Position numbers and translations under genes: made by a program. A model generated the notes under the pieces. The model was not told where the DNA came from and searched no databases. It saw nothing but the letters and a program-made list of their open reading frames with translations. Positions 4,389 to 12,162 of a stretch of 37,398 bases of DNA are shown here, piece by piece. This DNA is from a virus: positions 1 through 37,398 of IMG/VR virus record IMGVR_UViG_3300006802_000230; one strand, given 5' to 3'. Each line of letters starts with the position of its first letter. Within the stretch, counting starts at the first letter, position 1.

Positions 4389-6944
4389 ATGCAACTTATA
4401 AACTACGTCGTGAAAAATAAATTTTCTTTTTTAACTGAAGGACACATACACAAAGAAAAATTAAAAGAAAAAATATTAAACCATGATGGTAGTGAGGCAT
4501 ATTACTGCGTTTATGATCTTGAATATGATTCTTTAAAGCATGAGGTTGACACTGGTAAGGTGGATTCTGAGGGGAAGAAACTTTGCACTTACGAACCACA
4601 ACGAAACTTTTCAAGCGAGACTCTAAGAAAAAACCACTATAAGAAAAATCCATTAACTTTTGCACAGTATGAAGGGAAAAGTTATCCAGCACTTGATTTA
4701 GTGTTCTTTGACTTCGATTCTAAGAATATCGACGCTTCAAGGGTTGATGCTTGTAAGTTTATTGATGGGCTAAATGTTAAAAACGTTATTATTTTTTATA
4801 GTGGTTCTAAAGGGTTTCATGTTGGGGTACCTGTTAAGTATTTTCCTGAAGATATTAATCCAGATAAATTAAAAAATCTTACTGGTTATTATAAGCAGTT
4901 TTATCCTACAATGGATACTTCCGTTTTTAATGTAAACAGAAAATTTCGTTTACCGTTTTCACGTCATCCTAAAACTAATCTTTATAAAAATGTTTTAACC
5001 CTTGATGAACTACAAAACATGCCAACGGATGATATGAAAAAAGTTTGCTCCGTTAGAAAAGTTTTTGATTTTACCAAGGTTATAGAATTTGATGTTGAAC
5101 CGATTCAAGCCCTAGTTAAAGCAGTGGAGGTTTCAAAAAAGACTGACAAAGATTTGACTAGCGGAGGAACACTTGACAACCCTACAGTTTTCGAAAGTTT
5201 TGATAAGAAAAAATGTATTCGGGCCCTCATCGAAAAAGCTTCACCTGAAGGTGAGAGGAATGAAAGGGCACTTAGGATAGTTACAGATTGCAGACAGACC
5301 TCTATGCATAGAGATGAATGCGTAAAACTCATGATGAAATGGGCTGATAAAAACGCTTTACCTAGAGCTGAAGTTAATAATATAATTCATAACGTCTATG
5401 GTAGAGGGGTGCACTATAATTTTGGTTGTCAAGACGATATTAAGGCATCTAACTGCTCAGCAACTTGTAAGTTGTATAAAATGCTTGAAGCCGAAAAGCG
5501 TCCCTCACCTATAGACCTCCCACAAAAAGAAAAAGTTCCCCTTGAAAATGATGTTGCCCACGGACTACTAACTAACGTTTTTAAATGCTCATACACTGAG
5601 GGTGAAGAACGTTATATCGGTGGAGACATTTTAAAATACGGTGATGAGAGGGATCTTTTTAGGTGGGATGGGAAGAGATGGAAGCATCTTAATGAAACGG
5701 ATAAGGATAGGATAAAAGCTCTTATAATTCGTGCTTATAATAAGAAGTGTACCTACTCTAAAGTTAATTCAGTTTTTAATTTTTTTGTAACTCGTGTTCC
5801 ATCAGCTCCAAGTGGAATAGAAATGTTTCAACTTAACCCAAGGATTGTTAACTTCAATAATGGTACACTTCATCTTTTAGAAAAAGGAGATGGCACTCAA
5901 TACCTCGAATTTAAAGACCACAGTAAAGAGGACTATTATACCAACGTTATTGATGGGCAGTATGATCCTACTTTTTCTGAGAAAAACGAACTACTGGATG
6001 ATTACCTTGAAAATGTTTTTAAAGATGAACCTGATAAGGAAGAAAGAATAAATGCAATAATGGAGATGTTCGGGGGAACACTTATGCCAGCGTATCCAAG
6101 AATTTATTTTTTATACGGGGTTAGTGGTTCGGGGAAAAGCCAGCTCGCTATGCTTGCAGGGAGTATGCTAGGAGGGGAGAACATTTGTAAAGTCGATCCG
6201 AGTAGCATGGATGGTTTCGGAATGGAATCGATGATAAATAAATCGGTCAACATTTTAACCGAGATCGACCACAAAAAAACAATAAGTGATTCTGTTATTA
6301 AACAGATTGAGGATGAGGGAACAGTTCTTATTAATCGCAAGAATAAGGCATTCGTTGAGGCTTTTATACCTAGAATGCACATCTTCTGCGCAAATGGACT
6401 ACCGAGGAATTTCGACGGTGAGAGTGATGCTTATGAGCGAAGGATAACTATACTTAAATTTAAAGATAAGTTTATGGGTGAGAATAAAGTAAGAAGTTAT
6501 TATAAGTTAATTCATGAACATAGTAAGCAAGGGGTAATTAATTTTGCACTAAAAGGGCTGAAAAGGCTCGTTGACCAGAAAGGTTTTTACTCTAACCCAA
6601 CAAGTTCAATAAATATTGTTAAGGGGTGGCAGAGGGAATCGAATAGGTTTATGCTATTTGTTCAAGAAATTAGAGATGGATTAATACATAATTTGTTTAT
6701 AGGAGATGACCTAAATATCGGGCGTTCTGCCCTTTATAAAATTTTTAGAGATTGGGAAGAGGACTCTGGACTACAAAAGTCTAAACTTGGGAAGATAAGT
6801 TTTTACCAAGCAATGAGTAAACAAAATTTCCTTGTTGAAGATAGGAAAATCTACGGAATCGGCGAGAAGCAATTTAGCGATGATAGCCATGACTCTGTGC
6901 CTGACAATGTTGCTACGCATATCAAAGTTAACGATAATTTATAA
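4389..6944 (+). CDS. Bifunctional primase-helicase (AEP primase plus SF3 helicase), 851 aa
   Basis: Makes primers and unwinds DNA at the phage origin. ATG 4389 has ribosome site aaaggagtgct. The N-terminal archaeo-eukaryotic primase domain has the metal motif FFDFD (Asp108, Asp110), the nucleotide motif SGSKGFHVGV (138-147) and MDTSVFNVNRKFRLPFSRH (Asp176). A PriCT-like helical region follows (about 287-340, GERNERALRIV), then a Cys motif (G-C-Q-D-D...N-C-S-A-T-C, about 346-360). The helicase domain has Walker A GVSGSGKSQ (577-585), Walker B NILTEID (621-627) and the motif HIFCANGLP (664-672) followed by YERR (682-685). It lies immediately upstream of the candidate origin, as expected for P4/D5-type replication proteins. 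The last codons contain the first iteron copy. Confidence 0.93.
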   Translation: MQLINYVVKNKFSFLTEGHIHKEKLKEKILNHDGSEAYYCVYDLEYDSLKHEVDTGKVDSEGKKLCTYEPQRNFSSETLRKNHYKKNPLTFAQYEGKSYPALDLVFFDFDSKNIDASRVDACKFIDGLNVKNVIIFYSGSKGFHVGVPVKYFPEDINPDKLKNLTGYYKQFYPTMDTSVFNVNRKFRLPFSRHPKTNLYKNVLTLDELQNMPTDDMKKVCSVRKVFDFTKVIEFDVEPIQALVKAVEVSKKTDKDLTSGGTLDNPTVFESFDKKKCIRALIEKASPEGERNERALRIVTDCRQTSMHRDECVKLMMKWADKNALPRAEVNNIIHNVYGRGVHYNFGCQDDIKASNCSATCKLYKMLEAEKRPSPIDLPQKEKVPLENDVAHGLLTNVFKCSYTEGEERYIGGDILKYGDERDLFRWDGKRWKHLNETDKDRIKALIIRAYNKKCTYSKVNSVFNFFVTRVPSAPSGIEMFQLNPRIVNFNNGTLHLLEKGDGTQYLEFKDHSKEDYYTNVIDGQYDPTFSEKNELLDDYLENVFKDEPDKEERINAIMEMFGGTLMPAYPRIYFLYGVSGSGKSQLAMLAGSMLGGENICKVDPSSMDGFGMESMINKSVNILTEIDHKKTISDSVIKQIEDEGTVLINRKNKAFVEAFIPRMHIFCANGLPRNFDGESDAYERRITILKFKDKFMGENKVRSYYKLIHEHSKQGVINFALKGLKRLVDQKGFYSNPTSSINIVKGWQRESNRFMLFVQEIRDGLIHNLFIGDDLNIGRSALYKIFRDWEEDSGLQKSKLGKISFYQAMSKQNFLVEDRKIYGIGEKQFSDDSHDSVPDNVATHIKVNDNL

Positions 6945-6973
6945 AAAAGTTTGATATGCGGTGCTCAGCTTGC

Positions 6974-7001
6974 AACCTCCTGATATTGTTGGGGTTTTTT
7001 T
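6974..7001 (+). terminator. Probable terminator of the primase-helicase transcript
   Basis: AACCTC (6974-6979) can pair with GGGGTT (6991-6996) around an 11-nt loop, followed by a T run to 7001. It lies 30 bp past the primase-helicase stop. A weaker relative (AACC 7072-7075, GGTT 7090-7093, T run) occurs in the duplicated unit downstream. Confidence 0.45.
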
Positions 7002-7125
7002 GCTGTTGCGCTATGCATATCAAAGTTGTAAAAAGTGGTCGTTAACTTTGATATACAACGCGTCAATTTGTAACCTCTTGATATTGTTCGGTTTTTAGGG
7101 CTAAATGATGCTACGCATATCAAAG

Positions 7126-7235
7126 TTATATAATTATTAATAATATTTAAATATATAATATAATAATATAATATATACATAAATACATATACTTTATACA
7201 TATATAGTATATATAATATATACATATATAAGTTT
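7126..7235. other. Extreme A/T tract, candidate DNA unwinding element
   Basis: About 110 bp consisting almost only of A and T, with many TATA and ATAT steps and only a few C or G. It is flanked by a forward iteron on the left (7115-7128) and a reverse iteron on the right (7249-7264). This is where strand opening would be expected if the iteron-binding protein assembles on the array. Confidence 0.65.
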
Positions 7236-7389
7236 TTGCGGTTTTTTGTTAACTTTGATATGCGGTGCAAGGGAAACCCTGTCAGAATCGCTGAGAGGTG
7301 GCCTTGTGTGTAAAGTAATACGATTTAAGCCATTGTGTTTGATTTGAGTAGATGCACCGCATATCAAAGTTGTTTGACATAAATTTTAC

Positions 7390-7410
7390 ACTTTGTTCAG
7401 GTATGCGTTA
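7390..7410 (+). repeat. 21-bp direct repeat ACTTTGTTCAGGTWTGCGTTA, copy 1 (copy 2 at 7499-7519)
   Basis: Two copies 109 bp apart with a single mismatch. Each lies 12-19 bp downstream of a forward iteron (7359 and 7476). The start and end (ACTTTG...TGCG) resemble a reverse iteron with an insertion in the middle, so it may be a derived binding site. Confidence 0.75.
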
Positions 7411-7498
7411 AATTAAACATTTGTTATTGTTTTTCGGTCTGTACTGGCTCAGGAGTGGTATAGGCTAGACTATGCGCATATCAAAGTTGAAAAACACA

Positions 7499-7519
7499 AC
7501 TTTGTTCAGGTTTGCGTTA
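7499..7519 (+). repeat. 21-bp direct repeat, copy 2
   Basis: Matches 7390-7410 at 20 of 21 positions (gtttgcg instead of gtatgcg). It precedes the promoter-like element at 7539. Confidence 0.75.
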
Positions 7520-7538
7520 CGAATTTATAGGATTTTTA

Positions 7539-7577
7539 TTGACAGTTTGGGGTTGATTAGTTAATAGAATTAACCCC
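7539..7577 (+). promoter_or_regulatory. Candidate late promoter with overlapping inverted repeat, upstream of terS
   Basis: A perfect -35 TTGACA (7539-7544), a 17-nt spacer and a weak -10 TAATAG (7562-7567). GGGGTT (7549-7554) and AACCCC (7572-7577) form an inverted repeat spanning the -10, as an operator would. It is the only promoter-like element seen between the iterons and the packaging genes. Confidence 0.45.
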
Positions 7578-7600
7578 CCTTAAATTTTCGGGTTTAGGGT

Positions 7601-7642
7601 GTAGGCCTCTTTGGGTACGCAACTCAGGGAGGCTCTACTTTT
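7601..7642 (+). promoter_or_regulatory. Bulged inverted repeat in the terS leader
   Basis: GTAGGCCTC (7601-7609) pairs with GAGGC-t-CTAC (7629-7638) with one bulged base and a 19-nt loop, followed by TTTTC. It could act as a terminator or attenuator, or be part of the packaging recognition site, which in many phages lies just before or within the small terminase gene. The sequence does not decide between these. Confidence 0.35.
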
Positions 7643-7697
7643 CACTTGCTAAGTAGTTTTTAAGATTATAGAATTTCTCTTATCTAGGGGAATTCAT

Positions 7698-8306
7698 TTG
7701 AGCACAAAGAAAGTCACAAAAGATCTAGGCTTAACGGTTTACCAAAAAAGATTTTGTGACGAGTATGTAAATTGTTGGAATGCTACTGAGGCATATTCTA
7801 AAGTTTACAATACTAAAAACCAACGATCCAAAGAGTCCGCATCAAATCTACTATTGAAAAAACTTGAGGTGCAACAATATATAAACAAATTAGCTTCACA
7901 GCAAGACCAAGCAAAGCAAGTAAATAAAACTTATGTATTACTAAAATTAAAAGAAATTGTGGAAGCTGATTACACTCAGTTTTTGCGTGTAGATGTAGAA
8001 AACGAAAACATAGATCAAGCACTTGAAAAAATACCAAAATATATGCACAGACTTGTACAGGGATTCAAAAAGAAAAAAAGAATTTTAAAAGATGGAACAA
8101 AGGAATTTGAGATTGAATTTAAGTTCATGAACAAGGACAAAGCAATTGAAATGATTGCTAAACACCTTGGAGCTTTCAATGAAACCATTAACGTACAAGG
8201 TGAAGTAAGGATCAAAACTTTTACTCATCTTCTAACTGAAGTTTTCGATAGAAACAAAGATGAGGCAGAAAAGTTTGAATTATTTAAAAAACAAATCGCA
8301 GCTTAA
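7698..8306 (+). CDS. terS: Terminase small subunit
   Basis: Recognises phage DNA and starts packaging. TTG 7698 is used, with ribosome site ctagggg. The 202-residue protein has the family N-terminus, a DNA-binding helical region LTVYQKRFCDEYVNCWNATE followed by AYSKVY and ASNLLLKKLEVQQYINKL (Terminase_2 pattern), a central helical part, and a C-terminus of charged helices that would form the oligomer or bind TerL. It sits 9 bp before terL. The TTG start is supported by the motif beginning about 12 residues later. Confidence 0.88.
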   Translation: MSTKKVTKDLGLTVYQKRFCDEYVNCWNATEAYSKVYNTKNQRSKESASNLLLKKLEVQQYINKLASQQDQAKQVNKTYVLLKLKEIVEADYTQFLRVDVENENIDQALEKIPKYMHRLVQGFKKKKRILKDGTKEFEIEFKFMNKDKAIEMIAKHLGAFNETINVQGEVRIKTFTHLLTEVFDRNKDEAEKFELFKKQIAA

Positions 8307-8315
8307 GGGCTTAAT

Positions 8316-9947
8316 ATGAGCGCAGAGGCACTTGCTAGAAGTGAGGCTATGTTTCTCTTTGATGTGCTTCAAAGAAAGCCATGGGAGTTTATTGAATGCG
8401 CCTTAGAGTGCCATAGCCTTGAGGACTATCAAAAAAAGTTACTCGTTGATTTAGTTTCTTACGACCGCATAGCAATTAAGTCATGCCATGCAACTGGTAA
8501 GACCTTTTCCGTTGCTAGAATCGTCTTGTGGTTCTTATATTGTTTTCCGTACTCAAAAGTTATCACAACAGCACCAACATACAGACAAGTAAAGGATTTA
8601 CTTTGGGGCGAAATCCATAGTGCTTTATCAAATAGCAAAATGTTATTCGATGGAAATAAAAACTTAACTGAGATAAAAATTAATCCCGATTGGTTTGCTA
8701 TTGGGTTTGTTCCAAAAAGAGAAGTGGGAGACACCAAAGAGCAAAAGGGTTCAACGTTTCAAGGCTATCACTCAAGGTACATTTTGGTTGTATTCGATGA
8801 AGCAACAGGGATAGATCAAGACGTTTACGTGATGGCTGAAGGACTTTTAACATCAGGTGAAGTGGTTAAGTGGGTATGCATCGGAAATCCAACAGTCAGA
8901 AGTTCTAACTTTTTTAAACTTTTTTCCAAGCCCGATTGGCATGGGGTTAAATGGGATTGTTTCAAGTCTCCTAACCTAATAGCCAACGATTTAACTAATA
9001 AGCAAAAGATAAGAGAAGAATTAACTTATCTAGCTAAGCTAACTAAAGAAGAAAAGTTAAAGCATATTGCTAATTATAAAAAGCCTAACCCTTACCTACT
9101 TTCTGCACAGTGGGTAATGAGTAAGATTTTAGAATGGGGCATGGAGCATCCGCTAACGCTTTCTAAAATCTTTGCAGAGTTTCCACTTAGTGATGATACC
9201 GTGTTAGTAAAGTTTGAAAGTGTTCAAGCGTCACTTGATCGGGTTATTGATGTTGACAAAACGAAAACAAGATTCATAGGCATTGATGTTGCTAGGGGTG
9301 GGCCCGATAAAACAGTATTCAATGAACTCATAGGATATAAGAATACTAGGATACAAAAACATAAGAAAAAAGATGGGCACGAGGTAGCAAGTGAGCTAAT
9401 GCTTTTTTGTAACGAAGACAAGGTGAGCGATACTGTTTTAATTCTTGATGGTACTGGCGTTGGCTCAAGTGTTGAAGATCAAGTCAAGAAAGATATTTAT
9501 GACGATAAGTATTTCGGCAATGTCAAGCTTGTTGTAGTCCATTCGGCGCAGTCTCCTAGTCACGACGATAAAGACGAAGATCAGAAATCTAAAAAATTAT
9601 TTAAGAACGCTAAGGGGCAGATGTTCTACCTTCTTAATCAAGATCTTAGAGATAACATTGACTTACTTACCGACGAAGAGACTTATGAGGAACAGCTACC
9701 AGAGATAAAATTTAAGTTTGATAATCAGGAAAAGATTTTGATTGAATCGAAAGATGATTATAAATCTAGGACAGGTAAAAGCTCTCCTGATGAAGCCGAC
9801 TCATTGGCGTTAGCTAATTATGGCAGATATATTTTTAGAAAGGCTGGAAACTTTGGAACACATTCAACGAGTGAGACAGTGTTTAGGAATCAGCTTGACA
9901 ATTCCCCAATTAGAAAAAGAACGAGGCTAAAGATAAATGAATACTAA
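8316..9947 (+). CDS. terL: Terminase large subunit (ATPase and nuclease)
   Basis: Motor that packages DNA into the prohead and cuts it. A 543-residue protein of normal length. The ATPase domain has Walker A SCHATGKT (56-63) and Walker B YILVVFDEATG (155-165, Asp161-Glu162). The C-terminal RNase H-fold nuclease shows FIGIDVARGGPD (Asp324), VLILDGTGVG (Asp378) and PDEADSLALA (Asp495), the expected acidic residues. It acts with TerS at the portal vertex. The gene overlaps the portal gene by 11 bp. The headful or cos mode cannot be inferred safely from the sequence alone. Confidence 0.95.
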   Translation: MSAEALARSEAMFLFDVLQRKPWEFIECALECHSLEDYQKKLLVDLVSYDRIAIKSCHATGKTFSVARIVLWFLYCFPYSKVITTAPTYRQVKDLLWGEIHSALSNSKMLFDGNKNLTEIKINPDWFAIGFVPKREVGDTKEQKGSTFQGYHSRYILVVFDEATGIDQDVYVMAEGLLTSGEVVKWVCIGNPTVRSSNFFKLFSKPDWHGVKWDCFKSPNLIANDLTNKQKIREELTYLAKLTKEEKLKHIANYKKPNPYLLSAQWVMSKILEWGMEHPLTLSKIFAEFPLSDDTVLVKFESVQASLDRVIDVDKTKTRFIGIDVARGGPDKTVFNELIGYKNTRIQKHKKKDGHEVASELMLFCNEDKVSDTVLILDGTGVGSSVEDQVKKDIYDDKYFGNVKLVVVHSAQSPSHDDKDEDQKSKKLFKNAKGQMFYLLNQDLRDNIDLLTDEETYEEQLPEIKFKFDNQEKILIESKDDYKSRTGKSSPDEADSLALANYGRYIFRKAGNFGTHSTSETVFRNQLDNSPIRKRTRLKINEY

Positions 9948-12162
9948 CGAAACAGATATAAAAATCAACCCTAAAGCTAGGGGTAAATCTGGTACACTTA
10001 TTACGAGTGGGGTTTATTCTGCGGATCACTTATCAACGCTTCATGGGGTGAATGGTATAGCTGTAATGAACAAGATGCGCAGAAGTGAACCACAAGTTCA
10101 AAAAGTTATCCGCGCAGTATTCGGGCCAATAAAATCAGCGTCATGGTCGATAGAATCTGCCTCTGAAGAAACTAAAGATTTAGATATAGCAAGGGTATGT
10201 GAGCAAGTCTTAATCAACGATCAACCTTATGGCTGGCAGTCTAAGCTCCATGAAATTCTTTTAGCTATTCTTTTCGGGCATAGTGTTTTTGAACTTATCC
10301 ATTCCAACAGGGAAACAAAATCAATAGGTAGCTACACAGGAGTTTATCTAGCGTTTAGAAATCAGGAAACTCTTACCGAGTGGAAACATGATCCCACAAC
10401 AGGAGAACTTTTATCAATAGTTCAAAATCAAGGTGGAGACATTGAGGCCCAAGATCTTGTTATGGATGCCAAGTCATTACTTATTTTTTACAATGAAAAA
10501 GAGGGGGATGATAACGGCTTCGGCATTCTTCGCCCTTTATATGGCCCTTATAAAAGAAAATTATTAAACAAACAGATTCAAGCGATAGGAAACGAGAGAG
10601 GGGCAATCTCTACACCTATAGCAACTTGTCCAGATACAACAAAACCAGATTCTAAGGAATATTTAGCTGCGGTTGAAGCACTTGAGAAGTTCACCAATGC
10701 GGAAAGCTCTTACATAATCGTTCCTGCTGGATGGGAACTTAACTTTGATAATTCGAATACATTCGATCCATCGAAAATACAGGTATCAATCAAAGCAGAA
10801 AATGAAGAGATGGTCGGGGCTATCCTCGCCGCTTTTTTAGAGCAGGGGCAAGGGGGAAACTCCGCAGGGCTTGCATCAGTTAGTGGTCTTGAAAAATTCT
10901 TTTCCTCAACGCTATCAAATTGGGGAAAATTAATCTGTGATACTATCAATAATAAATTAATCCCTCATATCGTGGATCTTAACTTTCCAGATAGGCCTGA
11001 AGTCATGCCTAAACTAACGTTTAACCGTTTAGCTGAGAGTGCTGGTAAAGACTTAATGGAAGTGGTTACAGGGTTTATAAGTTCCAACGTTTTAACCGTT
11101 GATGAAAAGCTAGAAGATTTTATTAGAAAGATTTACTCCTTACCTAAGAAGGCAGAAGGTGAGCTAATGGATAACGGCGAGAGCCAAGACGATGTAGAAG
11201 ATCCACAAGAGCCAGAGCCAACAGATGAGGAACCTAAAGAAGATCCTGTGGAGCTTAGTTTAAGTGAGGGCGAAACTATCAACCTCTCAGAAGCAAAGAC
11301 ACCTAGAGGGCTTATTATTCAGCAGAAAGAAGAGATAGAGAATGTCATAAAGGAAAACCTTGAAGCATCTTCTAAAAAATTAGTCAATGATATTATAAGA
11401 AGATATGAACAGCTTCCAAAAAACAGAAAACAACTTGCAACTAAAGATGTAGTGGTTAGCAAGAAGGCTCAACTAAAAAGACAACTTAAAGGTGTGCTAG
11501 GTGTCACAGGAAGAAAGGCACTAGAGCAAGTAAAGCTTGAAGTCCCAAGTAAAAAAGATGTTACCCTAAAAACCGAAGACATAGGGGAAGCAATAAAATT
11601 ACTTGAGAGGCATGAGCTCGACATTCCAGATAATATAAAACTGCTTGATAATTCTAAATTGCCATCGGTGTTAAAAATATTATTTCAGATTCAAGCGGAG
11701 TCAATCGGTAACAAGGTTACCAATGATTTAAGGGATGCAGTTTTCTTTAAGTTTTCGAGCAGTGAAAAAGGAACCGCAGACGTAAACATCATTCGTCAAG
11801 ACCTTGAGAATGCATCAAGTGATTATATAAACGGCGCAGGGGTTAAGAGAACTGCAAGCAACGTTTCTGCAATAGCAGTTAATGAGACTAGAAATGAGTT
11901 TTTATTTAATGAGGAGGTTCTGCAAGAGGTAGAGAGTTTTACTTTTATAAATGCGAATCCGAAAAGCGATGTTTGTAAGGAATTAGCAGGGCTAACTTTT
12001 GCTACTAATGACGCCGAATCTCTTAGATATAGTCCTCCCCTTCATCATAATTGCAAGAGTTACTTAAGAGCTAATTTAGTAGGGCTAAGGGGTTCCCCTG
12101 AAATCTCTTCTCTAAGCCCATCGGATACAGCGAAACAATCAATCACACTAGGAGAGAAGTAA
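9937..12162 (+). CDS. Portal protein (Mu gp29/DUF935 type) fused to a MuF-type minor head domain
   Basis: Residues 1 to about 400 match the Mu-type portal: MRRSEPQVQKVIRAVFGPI, QSKLHEILLAILFGHSVFEL and NNKLIPHIVDLNFPDRPEV are characteristic. A highly acidic, Pro-rich linker follows (about 413-450, PEPTDEEPKEDP). The C-terminal part (about 450-741) is a MuF/SPP1 gp7-type head morphogenesis domain ending in the signature PPLHHNCKSY (from residue 700), with an upstream Cys (DVCKELAGLTF). In Mu these are two genes (portal and gpF); here they are one 741-residue polypeptide. The portal ring would thus carry 12 MuF domains inside the head. It overlaps terL. Confidence 0.92.
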   Translation: MNTNETDIKINPKARGKSGTLITSGVYSADHLSTLHGVNGIAVMNKMRRSEPQVQKVIRAVFGPIKSASWSIESASEETKDLDIARVCEQVLINDQPYGWQSKLHEILLAILFGHSVFELIHSNRETKSIGSYTGVYLAFRNQETLTEWKHDPTTGELLSIVQNQGGDIEAQDLVMDAKSLLIFYNEKEGDDNGFGILRPLYGPYKRKLLNKQIQAIGNERGAISTPIATCPDTTKPDSKEYLAAVEALEKFTNAESSYIIVPAGWELNFDNSNTFDPSKIQVSIKAENEEMVGAILAAFLEQGQGGNSAGLASVSGLEKFFSSTLSNWGKLICDTINNKLIPHIVDLNFPDRPEVMPKLTFNRLAESAGKDLMEVVTGFISSNVLTVDEKLEDFIRKIYSLPKKAEGELMDNGESQDDVEDPQEPEPTDEEPKEDPVELSLSEGETINLSEAKTPRGLIIQQKEEIENVIKENLEASSKKLVNDIIRRYEQLPKNRKQLATKDVVVSKKAQLKRQLKGVLGVTGRKALEQVKLEVPSKKDVTLKTEDIGEAIKLLERHELDIPDNIKLLDNSKLPSVLKILFQIQAESIGNKVTNDLRDAVFFKFSSSEKGTADVNIIRQDLENASSDYINGAGVKRTASNVSAIAVNETRNEFLFNEEVLQEVESFTFINANPKSDVCKELAGLTFATNDAESLRYSPPLHHNCKSYLRANLVGLRGSPEISSLSPSDTAKQSITLGEK

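Larger units (their letters stand above)
6917..7489. repeat. Iteron array: eight copies of GCATATCAAAGTT in both orientations
   Basis: Forward copies lie at 6917-6930 (inside the end of the primase gene), 7015-7028, 7115-7128, 7359-7372 and 7476-7489. Reverse copies (AACTTTGATATGC) lie at 7042-7055 (ends ATAC), 7249-7264, and 6947-6960 (one mismatch). The core ATATCAAAGTT is nearly invariant while flanks vary, as expected of protein-binding sites. 6947-7028 and 7042-7128 form a tandem duplication: reverse copy, AACCTCYTGATATTGTT, forward copy. Confidence 0.88.
6945..7697. other. Gene-free candidate replication origin and packaging leader (753 bp)
   Basis: No ORF with coding character fits here on either strand. 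The region holds repeated copies of GCATATCAAAGTT in both orientations, a pure A/T stretch (7126-7235), a repeated terminator-like element (6974-7001 and 7072-7096), a 21-bp direct repeat (7390, 7499), and two inverted repeats with a promoter-like element just before the small terminase gene. Iterons plus an A/T-rich unwinding region next to a primase-helicase gene are the classical composition of a theta-type origin. Position between the replication and packaging genes also fits a cos or pac site in its right part. Confidence 0.7.
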
